From NCBI GenBank assembly GCA_028583605.1, contig CM053330.1, positions 26,615,233-26,679,232 on the forward strand: a DNA stretch of 64,000 bases, read 5' to 3'. Positions 50,301 to 62,230 of the stretch are shown here, piece by piece; the first letter of the stretch is position 1; every line of letters starts with the position of its first letter. The position numbers were made by a program, and so were the translations under genes. Origin of the DNA: Dastarcus helophoroides (taxonomy: Eukaryota > Arthropoda > Insecta > Coleoptera > Bothrideridae). The notes beneath the pieces are model-generated. The model was given only the letters and a program-made list of their open reading frames with translations. It did not search any database and was not told the DNA's origin.

Positions 50301-53300
50301 TAAATGGTAGCAGTGAGGTTTATAAGGAAGAGAGCCTGGGAAGGTAAACAGGGAAAAAGGAAAAGAACAGAAAAAAATAGAAGGGAACATTAGAAAAGGA
50401 AAATAAGGGCGGGGAAGGGAACAGAAGGAAAAGGAAGAGGAGGACGGAGAACAAAAAAATAGAAAGAGCAATGAAAGGTTGAAGAACAAAAGAAGGAGAA
50501 AGAGAAAAGAACGGAAGATGAGGAAAAGGAAGAGTAAGGAAAAGAAAAAAAAACGGAAGAGGACAGAAAAACAAGAAAACAAAGGAAGAGGAGAGAAGGG
50601 AAGATAAGGTAAGAGAAAGCATTAAGATCAGGAAAGAAATGAGAAGGGAGTATGGGAGTATGCCATCATCAGTAAAAGCAGTGAAGAAGAAGGAATCTGA
50701 CAAGGAGGAATGTTTAGGAAGAGAAACAGATAAGAAGGAAAACAATAGAAGGAAAGAAAACAGAATTATAAGGTAAGAGAAGAGAAGGAAAATGAGAGAA
50801 GGACAGAGAACAAAGAAAAGAAAACATAAGAGGAAAAGAAGAAAAAAACAGAGAAAATAAGGAAAGAGGATAAGAGAAGAACTAAAAAGGGAAGAAAAGG
50901 GGAGATAAGAGCAGGAAATAAAAGAAAAGGGAAAGTAAAATAAGACCAGGGAAGAAAGAGGCGAAATTGGAAAAGTACGAAAGGTGAGAATGCGAAAGTT
51001 GAGGGAAGGGAAAGAAAGAGAAGACAAGAGAATGATAGGGGACATAGAGAGAAAACTGTTAAAACAGCAATTACGCCGAAATATTCGAAATTATGCAATA
51101 ACTAAGCAGATGGAAATGCTGTTATTAAAGAACTTACCCCTTCCTCATAATTCCACCTCGAAGTAACGGCAGTCACTGTATTTTTATGTATTTTTCTCCT
51201 GATGGAAATAATTCTTTCCCTAATCGCTTTCGTCTCTTCGTCAGTGCTGACGGACTTCGACTGATCCTCATCACCGGGAGGAGCGTCCGTATTAGCGACA
51301 GTTTCCGCTTGCTTAAGGGAGGCTCGTACTTCCTTCCGTAGCGCCAGGAACTCATCCACCTCCAACACTTTATTGGGAGGATTCTGCGCCACGTGTTCTT
51401 GGAAGCTACAACGTTTAATACATTCATAACCTGTCGAACGCTCATCATATTCGATGCTGAGACTTACCTTTCGAAATGGGCTGTGTATCCTTGGGTAGGT
51501 GTGGCCAGTAGTTTGTCGTATATCGCCGTTACGCGTTGCAAACGTTTACCTTCCGTTTCCCATTTGATATAGGAATCCCATAATCTGTCCGATCTAAATT
51601 CTAAACCGCAAGCCGTTAGGGCGCGTTCGAATTGTGATCTGATGTAATCCTCGTCTTCGGCCCTAGTCGATTTGACGTAGGTAAGGTAGTGGATCCAGAG
51701 GTCCACGGATAGCGGGATGGCCTTCAAACCCCTCTCGAATACCTTTATAATCATACAGAGTGAAAGAAAGTGTGTAAGCATTTTGGTTGATGTGTACTCA
51801 TTATAGTAACGAGTAGGCACCAACGGTAAAGCTGAAAATAATAGTTTTATATTAAATTGGGAACTGTGTAAAATTTTATAGCGCCAGCTAGTGATTTTCA
51901 AGCTTCGTTTTACATGTTCTCATTTATTTACCATAACCAAAAGGTTCCTTAAATAGTGGAATTACAACTATTGTTATAACTAATAAAATTAATTAAGATA
52001 ACATGTAAGTATTTCATTATAAAACATTACTTGTAGCTTCTCAGTTCCCATGCCTGCATCTGATTGGACCTAATGAAGAATGATCTTCGTTTTGTTTGGC
52101 AACTTCCTATTTAAGTTAAATATACAAAGAGCGGTACATTTTATATAAAATATGGTTTTTTAGAGTAGTTATGATTTGAATTTGGTGCGTCTCCTTCCGT
52201 TGGCAGCAGGGACTCGATTGGGACACTCCAGCGCCCTTTTGGAAGAGTAACACAACAGACAAGTAGAGAATAAAAGGGATTAAATTCTCAAAATTGGATG
52301 TTTACTTGTCATCTTCATCGCATCTCCTCTTCCTCCTTTTCAAGAATTCCCCCTTTCCCGATTATTCTAGGCCTTTCTCATATTTTGTTTATTTTCTTCT
52401 TACTCTCCTCGCCATCCTGGTACTCCCCTTAAATTTCCTTCGGCACTCCACATTCCCACCAACATGGTCGTATCCGCCAGCTTAGTAGGTGTGCTTTAGA
52501 GACCTGCACGAGTGAGTACGGCATCGTCCGATTACAGGTACAAATACTCGTTTGCCGAGTACAACGATGCCGATTATGGTAATCGTGACGTCACGAGACA
52601 AGTATGAGTAATAATCGGCATCACGTCTAATCATGAAATCGGTATCGTTTGGAGAAATAGAAAGGCGCATAATTTTGAAATAAATGTTTAATCTTTATAT
52701 TTTCTTCGAAATAGCTCTAACGATTTTCTTTAAACTTTTTAACTTGAGGTTCTTTGAACCAGCAAAACAATCTAGATAGGTCCTTTTTGACTGCAATTCT
52801 AGATCATCATTTTTTTTTACATTTCATAGTTTTACTATAGTGAATTTCAGACTGAGAATGCAGTACGGTCTCTTATGCAGAGCGCTGTTGCCAGTTGGAG
52901 CTAGGCAGGTACCAACTGAAAGCAGGTTCGCATTATAGGAATATCCAGTGCGGCCACTCTCGAAGCTATATAAATACACGTCGAGAATTAAAACGCATCC
53001 ATAAAACTTCTTAAAGGGATCGCACTTCAACCCTGCTTTGTTGCGCCAGAAGTACACCTGGCAACGATGTTCGTCTATCGTTCGTAAGAAATACATTGCT
53101 CTATGCTGGCCGTACTGCATTCTCAGTCTGAAATTCACTATAGTTAATATTTCATCCAATCCCACTTACTATTAGCACAACCACTCATTTCGTTAACGTG
53201 TTCTATAAACCGATTTTAATTTCGAAATGTTTTAAAAATGTTTGTGCTTGAAATTGTCGGTTGTTTAAATTATTTTGAAAACACTATTGAAAATTTCTAC

Positions 53301-56300
53301 TTTCGAACCTGCAACTTCGGCTTGTTAATTTTTTCTCAAAATATCGTTTTTTCAAAATTACGAATTTATTTATTAAAACTTTGACCCTTTAAAAACCTTA
53401 GGTATTTTAAAAACGTTTGACTTCAAAATTTTAACTTTTATCAAAAATGTCGACATTTTCCAAATTTTAATCCGAAATTTTCGAAAAGTAAATATACTGA
53501 AAAATAGAAACTACAAGTACAAATTTTCAAAAAAGTTCCAAATTTTCGATTTTTCTGATTTTATTTTTTTTAAAATATTGTTATATCAAAATTTGTATTT
53601 TTTTTAAAAAAATTGTTTTTTTTTTGTCAAAATTAGTACTGTTTTTTAAAGACCTTCGCCTTTTTATCATATTTTCGACTTTTTTCTAATTTTTTACATA
53701 TTTTCAAAATTTAGACTCGATTTTTTTGCAAATTTTGACTTAAAGGTTTAGATTTTTTTGAAAATTTCGACATCTTTTCAGCATTTCCATTTTTCGAGAA
53801 ATTTTCCCGTTTTTTTAGATTTCGACTTTTGTTTGATCAACTTTTCCAAACATTTCTAGTTTTTTGAAAATTTAAATTTTTCAACGTTTCAATTTTTTTT
53901 CTAAAATTTAGCCTTTTAAAAATCTTGGCTTTTTTTACAAAACATTGAAATTTTTTAAAAATTTCTACTCGCCGAAAATTCGTAATTTTTTAAAGATGTA
54001 AAATTTTTGAAACCTTAACTGTATTCAAAATGTCAGTTTTTTAAATTTTTAACTCTTTTCAAAATTTGTTACTTTAGAATCATTTTGATTTTTAAAAATG
54101 TTGACTATTTTTTAAAAATTGAATTATTTGTCAAAATTTCCACTTTTTTCAAACTTTCGATTTTTTTTTAATGTCGCTTTTTTTAAATTTGAAATTTTCG
54201 ATTATTTTGCAAAACTTTGAATTTTCTAATTTTTTTTAAATGTCGAATTTTTCCCCAAAATTGTGACTTTTTTGAAAGTTTTGACTTTTTAAACAATTTC
54301 GATCATTTTTAAAACTTTTATTTTTTTTTAAATTGCGGGTTTCTTAAAAAATGTTTGTTATTTCAAAATTTAAACTATTCAAAACTTCGCATATTTCCAA
54401 TCATTAATTTAGTCTTTTTTTAAAGATTTCGACTTTTCTTCAATATTCAGACTTCGATAATTTTGATTTTATCTACAATTTGATTTAATAGAAATTACAT
54501 TATTTTTTTCGAATTCGGACTTTGTTTTAAATTTTGACATATATTTTTTTTAATTTGCGATTTTTAAAACAGTTCGACTTTCCTGACAATTTTGTCTTGA
54601 CCTTTTAAAAATTTAGATTTCGACATTTTTTAAAATTTTGACTTTGAATTTTAGATTATTTCTCAAAGTATTAACTTTTTGAAAAATTTAGAATTGTCTT
54701 GAAAATTTGTCATTTCTTGAAATACTCGTATTTTTTGAAGAATGTCAAATTTTGACATTTTTTGACTTTTTAGAAAATCTTAACTTTCTATGAAAACATT
54801 TTTCAAAATTTCAATTGTTTTAGAAAAATTTGATTTCATAATTTTCGACTTTTTCAAAATTAATTATTTGAAATTTTTGGAAAAATTGGTCTTATTTTCA
54901 AATATTCAATTTTATCAAAAATGTCATTCCTTCTAAATTGTGACAATATTTAAAATGTAAACTGATTGTTAAAATATCTTATTTTTTAAAAATTTATAGA
55001 TTCCCGTTTTTTTGGAAATTGGATTTCAAATTTTCGATTTGATATTTTTTCAAAAATAGTGACTATATTTTTGTGTACTGAGAACATATTCATGTGTCTT
55101 TTCCGTAAACAATAAATATCGAACTATTCAAGGGTTTGTTCAAATATTGGACTATTTTTCGAAGTTAAAATTTTCTTTATTCAACTTTTCCTCGAAGTTT
55201 CGACTTTTACGTAGTAAATTATACAAATGCTTGCTAATAAAACACAAAATTCTTTAAACCACGTATCTAAAACATAAAATATAGAAAGTATAAATTTTTG
55301 ACAAGTGTCAACTTTTGACATGCAACATGAAACCGATAATATAAACTTCACGATTACAATTGAGTATATTCGGTACAATGCCTCGATGTCAATTCCCCGA
55401 TTACATATTTTGGAAAAGTAATCGATGATTAAAATCCGATTACATTTTTACCCGCTCGTGCAGGTCTCTAGTGTGCATAAACATATTGTAGTATCAACAA
55501 TAAGATGAAGTCGAAATTGCAATGAATTCGTGCCTTATTGACTACCAAATTCACCTTCAAAAAGCAAATAAAGGAAGAAAAGTGAAGAAAGGAAGTGATG
55601 GGAAAGGAAGGAGAAGCGAACGGAGGTTTATGAATGGAGAGCACGCAAGATTCAATGATTCCATATTTTATATAATATGCTAACAAATTTATATTACAGA
55701 CGTTAATATCTTCATATTTAAGGAAAACTTTGATTATCGAACGTCAATGAAAAATTTTAAATGAGAAGGTTGCAATTATTCAAGCTTCAGGTTTATTTCT
55801 AGACTAACGGTGGGTAAATGCAGCTCATTAACGGGCAGCACATGTGAGAGAAAATACGAATAAATTTTGCCTAAGATGCCTCCAGATACAAATAAAGCAA
55901 AATTTCAGAGTTTGGAAGTTCTATAGAAAAGAGAGAATAGAAGTTGTATGCCTTATGAAAGTTATCTACTGTTAATTAATAATTAAGAAGTAATATTTGA
56001 TATGTTTAAACTTTATTACTTCAACAATTCTATTATCAATTTAAGTTACTGGAAGTGACCATATGAAAGTAACAAAAATGTTTCAATTAGTTGCCAGGAA
56101 GATACATTTTTTGACAGCTTTGTTCCTACGCCAGTAAATATATTAATTCTTGAATACAGCCCTGGCCACTTCTGTGGCTCCGATTTATCTAAACGGTAAA
56201 AAATCAAGAATGCAACTATCATTGTCAAAATAAGTAGTGTTTGCAGAAAAAAAAAAGATAATGAATACCTAGAATTATAAATTGTAAAAACGTGTTAAAT

Positions 56301-59300
56301 ATTCTTTGCTCTACTAAATCAATCAATAAACTTCCATTGGGTCCACTCAAAATATAATACAGCACACTTTCCCTTTTTTGAAAGTAAATTGTTCAAATAA
56401 TTCAAAATTATCAACCCTTTCAAAAGAATGTCAGATTTTGGTGTCATAGTTGGAAAAACCTTTTAAATATAAATACAGTTCGCGGGCCCGCCGTCGATCT
56501 AGATTATGCGGTTGTCAAAATCAACCAGCTTGGGAGCAGTAAAATTTTACACAGCTCAAAGGGTATATAATTATGATTAAGAAAGTGTATTTGATTTAAC
56601 CTATATATCACTTGTAGTGAAGTATATTTCCTTACATTTGGCAGAGTCTTTAGATCCAGCGATGCAGCCTCGCTGTTCACTCAACAGGTACCTTAGCCGG
56701 TCGCGTTCTCGTTGGGTTGTTTTACTTCACAACTCATTTCACAAGGTATTTACGTATATATGTCACGTATATAGGTATTTCATTTGTTGTATGTATAAAT
56801 ACATAGAGATATATGGACAACTTAAGTAATAGATACAAAAAAGTACTACATTTACAATAAAAGTATTCACTACAGTAAAAAATATAACAATGGTTAGCAG
56901 CCACCACGTAGAGCTGTAGAAATTGCAAAATAATTACGTTAAGTGAATAGAAGAATAACCACAAACAGTACTTTCAAAACTGTACATACCTCTTCACACT
57001 TCTTTTTGTTGCCTTTTCTTTTCTCGTAGTCAGCGTATTTGCGCCAGTAACCATAGCAGTAGGGGTAGTGCGAAAGGAACGCGTCATACGCCTCCCGCGC
57101 CGCCTCCATGTCATTCTAAAACAAAACAAAAACTGACTGACTGACAAACAACACACAGCCTAAATGGATGAGTCTAAGAGCAGACAGGTGTTTTCCGTAA
57201 TACATAGGTGAGCACTAAGAGAGGATTTTTCAAAATTCACCCTCTAAGACAGTAAAAATGGGCGCTAACGGATTAGATATTTTTAGGTAATGAATAATAA
57301 GATTGTATTTAAAGTTATCTATAAGCGTTCTGAGTTTTTTTTAACTTTAATCCACTCGCAAAGGGCAACCTCATTATACCTTCAAAGCACCAAAGCACTG
57401 CGAGTACGATATTGTTAATCAAGTTTATCTAAATTTTTGCAGGTGATCAGTGCATATTTTGTCTTCTTATGGGTTATCTTTTTAATTTAAAGTTGAGACT
57501 TCATATCTAAAGTTTAAATTTCTAGACTAAAATTGCAATGCAGGAATTAGGGTCAAAAAACCTTTGCATTTCTACAAAAAAATTTTTAAATGAAAGTCAA
57601 AATTTGGAAATGAGTCGACATTTCAAGAAGAAACTAAAATGTTTAAAAAAAATAATGTTTCCTCGCATTTCTTATTTCTCAAAAATACTTCTAAATTTCG
57701 ACTTTTTTTGGAAACTGTTCAGTTTAAACTTTAAAAATGTTCTTTTAAAATGGCAGCTTTAAAATCGAAATTTAGTTAAGGTCTTGAAATCGTTTTATAC
57801 AATTGGTTCAAAATTTAAAAATTCACTATTTGAAAAATTAGATTCTTCAAAAAAAAAAAAAATTCTGGAACAGGCGAATTTTTTCAAAAATTTGAAGTTT
57901 CGAGAAAAAAGTCAACATTTTCAAAAAAATGTTGAACTGTTTTCACAAAAAGTCGAACTTTTGGAAAAAGATGGAAACTTCGAAAAAACTTCAAATTCTG
58001 AAAAAAGCTATAATTTCGAAAAAAGTTCGAATTTTGATGATGAAAAGTAGAAATTTTCAAAAAAGGTGAAAATTCTGAAAAAAACTCGAGAATTTCATAG
58101 TCGCTAATTAAAAAAAAAATCAATTTTTCCAAAAAATTGAAATTTTTTGGAAAAGTTAAATTTTTCAAATTTACTACACAAAAGTAGAAACCTCGAGAAA
58201 AAGACAATATTTTTGAAAAAAAGTTGAGATTTTCGAAAAAAAGTTAAAAGTTGGAAAAATAGTAAAAAACCAAATTTTTTAAAAAAGTTCATTTTACTAC
58301 ATACTTAACGGTTGAAACCTGGAGAATGTCAAAATTTTTGAAAAAAGTCTCAATTTTCTCAAACAAGATGAAAACTTTGAGAAATAGTCAAAAGTTGGAC
58401 AAAGGTGAAAATTAAAAAAAAAGGGTTAATTTTCAAAAATTAGTTTTTCAACATGATCAAATTTATAGAAAAAATTAAAATATTGAAAAAAATCGAAAAG
58501 ATCGAAATTTTATGTAACACTAAAAAAAATTCAGAAATAAGAAAATAAATGAAAATCTTACAGAAAGGCAAATCTGCGGCGATTCATAAGTAAACATTTG
58601 AAAAAAGAGGAAACAAAAAAAAAATTGAAAATTTGAATTTCGAAGTTTTCAAAATATAAAGACGAATTGCTTAAAGAAAGTCGAAAAATGTTTAAGCACT
58701 TTCAATAAAAATCGAAGGCAGACCTTTTAAAAAAAGTCATCATTTTTAGAAAGTCAAAAATTTGAAAAGTAGTTGAATTAAAAAAAAATTAAACACTCAA
58801 GAGAGTTGATGTTTGCAACGTTTGAAACTTTCAAAAAGAATTAAAGTGTTTTGAAAAATTCGTATTTGAAAGTCAAGCTTTGTAAAAAGAATCGAAATTT
58901 TGAATAGGAATTTCAAAAACAGTCACCATTTTCAAAAATAAGGTGAAACAAAGAAGTCGAATTTTTCGAAAAAACTTCAAACTTCCAGATAAATTTAAAA
59001 TACTCAAAAAATAAAATGTTTAACAAAGACAAAAGTTATAAAGAAGGTAAAAAGTTCAAAAAAAAAATCAAAATATATCCTAAGACAGACCTTTGATGGA
59101 GAAGTTGGAATATTCAAAAAGTTAAAATCTTGAAAAATAGAAATTTTCAAAATCAAGTCAAAATTTTGAGAAAAAACTGAAACTTTGGAAGTCAAAGGAG
59201 ACAAGTTCGACTTTGTGAAAAAAGTGACTATTTTAAAATGTTGAAATTTTCAAAATAGGTCGAAATTTTCAATAAAAATTTAATTCTTCAGAAGAATTTC

Positions 59301-61277
59301 AAAAAATGACCCAAAAAACCTTTCTCTTTTTTCACATAAACGAAGGTGCGGGTATTAGCTAGTCTATCGCTGAATTAAAATATCAATTTAAGTCTCAAAC
59401 TAACCTCCTGGTCCACATATTGTAAAAGGTACGTCCAACCAGTGAAATCTGTGGGATCATCATTGACGGCCTTCCAATATTTATCCAATTCAGGCAATTT
59501 CTTCGGCTTGGGTGGCTTTTCTTCCTTCTCCTTTTCAACGTCTTTTTCCACAGCTTGTTTCTTAGCTGGCGCCTCTGCTTCTGACGTTGGGGAGCAAGGA
59601 TCGTACTCTCCTTCTGTCAATTTTCGCTTTGTCGTCTCTTTTTTCACAGTGGGAAGCTCATCCTCGGAAACAACCTAGGAATAACAAATTAATTAAATTA
59701 GACTGAACACAGGTGTTCGCGGTAGCCCACCTCCGTGTCAGCTGGTAATTCAGCTCGTTTGGGTCCAGGGAGTTCTTCATCTGACACCTCCTCAGTTTCA
59801 GGTACTTTGGCAACTTGTACGCCAGGTAACTCGTCCTCAGAAATGTTTTCAGCGTCTGGGTCGCCATTCTGCAAAATTGCAACATGAGAAATTAACTCCT
59901 AACTTTTAGGAAATTTAATTTACCTGAGTTTTATCTTCATTATCAGTTTTTGTGTCTCCAGCTTCGTTATTTTCCTTCCCAGAATCACCAATTACACCAG
60001 CTGTTGAAGTATTTTCTATGTGATTTGTCTCTGCTTTTACATTGGTTTCCTCATTGGATTCATTCATTTCCACATCATTCTCTTCTTGTTCTGTGCCTCC
60101 TAAATATTATTGTTTTATCAACTTCGAACAATTTTGCGCAACTACTCACCATTAAGGACAATTTTGTCAACTGCTTCGGCAGTGGTCTCATCATTTGGTG
60201 GATTATTTTGTTCATCTTCCATCTGCTCTTCAATTTCAATGTCATTCTCTTGAATAGCTTTGGAGGTGTTCAAATTTTCCAAATTGACGTCATCCTCCTA
60301 AACATACTTTTTTGAAATTCTTGTATACAAAAATTTCCAAATGAAATTCTTCCTTGCAATAAGAAACGAGATGTAACATTCGAAAACCTTTAGGTGTGGT
60401 AGACCAAGAAGGTTAAAAAATAAAAATTCAAAACTAAAAGTAAACTAAATCAAATAAAGTAAAAACTTTGAGAAAAAGTGACAATTTGAAGAAAAAAACT
60501 TAAACATGAAGTAAAAAAGAGGAATTTCTAAAAACTTAAAAATATACATTGAACAAAAAATTCTTCAAAATATATATTTACATAGGAAATTACAGAAAAA
60601 AGTAAATAATTCAAAATGAAATAAGTTGCAAATATAAAAGCTTCATCTCAAAATGAAATTTTGAGAGAAACTCAGTATCAGTATCTCCCTGAAGATGATA
60701 GCTTGGTTACCGTAACGCGTTAGAGCAACCTTTGTTGTGTTTTTTAATCTTTCTTGGTTTCAGGGGACAACATTTGTATTTCAAACTTCTAAAAGTATTT
60801 CGTGTGATTTTGTTTCTTTTTAGAAATTGATTTTTTCTTTCTGGGCTACTTAATCCTATTGTCCCCAGTAGGCCACGGATACCAACCAACATAACCAAAC
60901 TGCGTAAAATGGGGTACTCACCTCGGCAATTTGGAAAAAATCATTCTCTACAAACTCTTGGGACTCGGACGGTTCAGCAGCGAGTTTCTCGCCATCGATC
61001 CCCTCGTCGTTTTCGACGTTATCAGTCTCGTTCTCAGTACGGACTTCTTCTTCCTCTGAGGCATCCACTTCCATCGCGGACGCCTTCTTGCGAGTTTTTC
61101 TTGGGCTAGACCTTTTTGCTTTGGTGAGAGACGAAGCCGGACGGCCCCTTTTGGCGCTTCTGGTCTTGCGAACTGAAAAATCAACAAAACACGGAGTGAC
61201 GCCATGACCTTAAAACGCGTGGAAAGTGAAATTGGCTTACCAGTTTTGCTTTCTGTTGCGTCGTCTGAGCTATCCAT
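47388..61277 (-). CDS. Prp39: Pre-mRNA splicing factor Prp39 (PRPF39), 12 exons
   Basis: U1 snRNP-associated HAT-repeat protein needed for 5' splice-site recognition. Exons in order: 61241-61277, 60922-61172, 60150-60297, 59924-60099, 59731-59868, 59405-59674, 56990-57115, 51468-51742, 51138-51405, 49949-50113, 48420-49087, 47388-47640. All boundaries are GT-AG and phases agree, giving about 924 residues. Residues 1-50 are basic and NLS-like ([19 protein letters not shown]); about 50-300 are Glu/Asp-rich; HAT repeats run from about 310 to 830, with hallmark stretches [41 protein letters not shown] and ALYEEFWLK. The tail from about 841 is Gln/Gly/Tyr/Ser-rich. The acidic N-terminal part is much longer than in vertebrate PRPF39 as I recall it. 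Large introns: 51743-56989, 57116-59404, 50114-51137, 49088-49948, 47641-48419. Confidence 0.95.
47680..48380. repeat. Degenerate array in Prp39 intron 11
   Basis: Mixed-orientation AAATTT-rich array, more decayed than the others. Fills most of the 779-bp intron. Confidence 0.55.
49477..49521 (+). other. Hammerhead-ribozyme-like fold
   Basis: CTCATGA, then GGCC-AAAGAA-GGCC (perfect stem II), then GAAA, then ACCGG pairing with CTGGT (one G.U) around a 10-base loop, then T. This follows the hammerhead order CUGANGA / stem II / GAAA / stem III / UH, except that the third core base is C, not G, which should disable it. Stem I partners are not adjacent. It lies antisense in Prp39 intron 10 (49088-49948), which otherwise shows nothing. 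Confidence 0.35.
50290..51045 (-). repeat. Polypyrimidine tract (sense strand) in Prp39 intron 9
   Basis: About 750 bases almost only A and G on the plus strand, so C and T on the Prp39 sense strand. Same texture as the Gcn2 intron 5 tract. The 241-residue Ser/Phe/Leu frame at 50320-51045 is an artefact. Confidence 0.85.
52497..55470. mobile_element. Non-autonomous hAT-like element in Prp39 intron 7, 3.0 kb
   Basis: Ends TAGAGACCTGCACGAG (left) and the same sequence inverted at the right: a 16-bp perfect TIR. Flanking octamers GTGTGCTT (52489-52496) and GTGTGCAT (55471-55478) match at 7 of 8. The left interior holds a 311-bp inverted-repeat unit (52834-53144); about 53200-55180 is T-rich (plus) GAAATTTC array. 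No transposase. The host intron's remaining sequence (51743-52488, 55479-56989) shows no gene. Confidence 0.85.
52834..53144. repeat. 311-bp unit with perfect 35-bp terminal inverted repeats
   Basis: 52834-52868 is the exact reverse complement of 53110-53144 (outer ends ACTATAGTG). The 241-base centre is non-array and GC-richer. It looks like a young MITE nested in the larger element. I could not define a clear target duplication. A 113-residue minus frame spans it and is probably fortuitous. Confidence 0.85.
57490..59330. repeat. GAAATTTC-type array in Prp39 intron 6
   Basis: A-rich on the plus strand, thus T-rich on the Prp39 sense strand. Typical words are GTCGAAATTTTC and GAAAAAAGT. Fills most of the 2289-bp intron. 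Confidence 0.8.
60400..60795. repeat. Dispersed repeat fragment in Prp39 intron 2
   Basis: Array-like sequence until about 60680, then the phrase CTGAAGATGATAGCTTGG, CGCGTTAGAGCAA and TTTCTTGGTTTCAGGGGACA (60696-60765). The same order of words occurs at 18337-18415, and the last phrase also at 41961-41977, marking one dispersed family. Confidence 0.65.
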
Positions 61278-61609
61278 GTTAGAAGAGGCGGCTGTATCGC
61301 GAAATGGGTTTTATGCTGTTGAAAAATCGGAATTAATATAAAATTTAGAAGTTTTCGTTGAGATTATTAACACCGACACTGATTTCTGAGTTTTTCTGTC
61401 TTTGTCGATTGCGGTTTATGTCACTTGTCATTTGAATCCCGCCAAAATTCAAACGTAGTACGAAGTAGGAAAAATTTCAAGACAAAAGGGTTTTTGTTTT
61501 ATGGATTTTTCAGCTCTATTGAGATTATCTAATCACCAAGAAAACTTTTGATTTAATGTTTTTGGAATAATCATGTTTCTGTTGAAGTTATACGTATGTT
61601 TCTTAAGGG
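61278..61609. promoter_or_regulatory. Prp39: Upstream region of Prp39
   Basis: Non-repetitive sequence directly above the Prp39 ATG, so it should hold the promoter and 5' leader. I cannot point to a specific core element. Confidence 0.35.
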
Positions 61610-62222
61610 CCTGTTTAACAATTTCAAACGGTTTTAAGTGAAGCCATCCATAGATTAGTGTGGGCAAGACCGATACTAGTTTCGCTACCGGGGAAGCGAA
61701 CTTTCTTATTTTACAGGTTTGCTTTTTTAAGAGCGCGTGTAGTTTTCCTTATGGAATTGATCTTTTTAACTGGTAAACCAAAAGTCAATCGTCTAGAGTT
61801 AAAAATAAATCCTAAAAATTTAATATTCTGAGTTGGAGTTAATACGCTTTTGTCCCAATTAATAGTGAAACCGAGGTTTAATACAGTTTTTAATATAAAG
61901 TTAATATAGTTGGAGCATGTATTAAAATCCTTTCCAAGAACCAGTATATCATCTAGGTATATATTACTAACTCACAGCCTCGGCTGTCGTAAAAACTTTG
62001 TTATTGGTGTAAATAATTTTGTGAATATTCGGGGCGCAATATTCAGACCAAACGGTAGACAATTGAATTCGTATAATTCATTTTGAAACTGAAAGCGTAG
62101 ACATTTTCTATATTTCTTGTTAATAGGCAAAAGCTAGTGGGTGTCTTTTAGGTCTATTTTAGCCATGCAGCAATCACGTGAGATTAATTTCAGAACATTA
62201 CGGTAATCTTCCATCTTAAAGT
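61610..62222 (-). pseudogene. Decayed DIRS-like reverse transcriptase fragment
   Basis: Minus-strand translation in pieces gives reverse transcriptase landmarks: KIDLKD, then YEFNCLPFGLNIAP, then the catalytic YLDDILVLG, then FLGFIFNSRRLTFGLP, and further LIYGWLHLKPFE in another frame. In-frame stops interrupt it (for example after KDTH) and at least two frame changes are needed, so it is dead. FLGFIF followed by LP is more like DIRS than gypsy elements; that assignment is from memory. Its 5' side stops at the terminus of the 62231 repeat, which probably cut it. Confidence 0.75.
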
Positions 62223-62230
62223 GTTTAGTT

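Noticed and set aside
50320..51045. 241-residue Ser/Phe/Leu-rich open frame on the minus strand
   Set aside because: Same artefact in the Prp39 intron 9 tract.
57539..59325. TIR element around the Prp39 intron 6 array
   Set aside because: The similar words at the two ends (GGGTCAAAAAACC and GACCCAAAAAACC) are in direct orientation and no 8-bp duplication was found.
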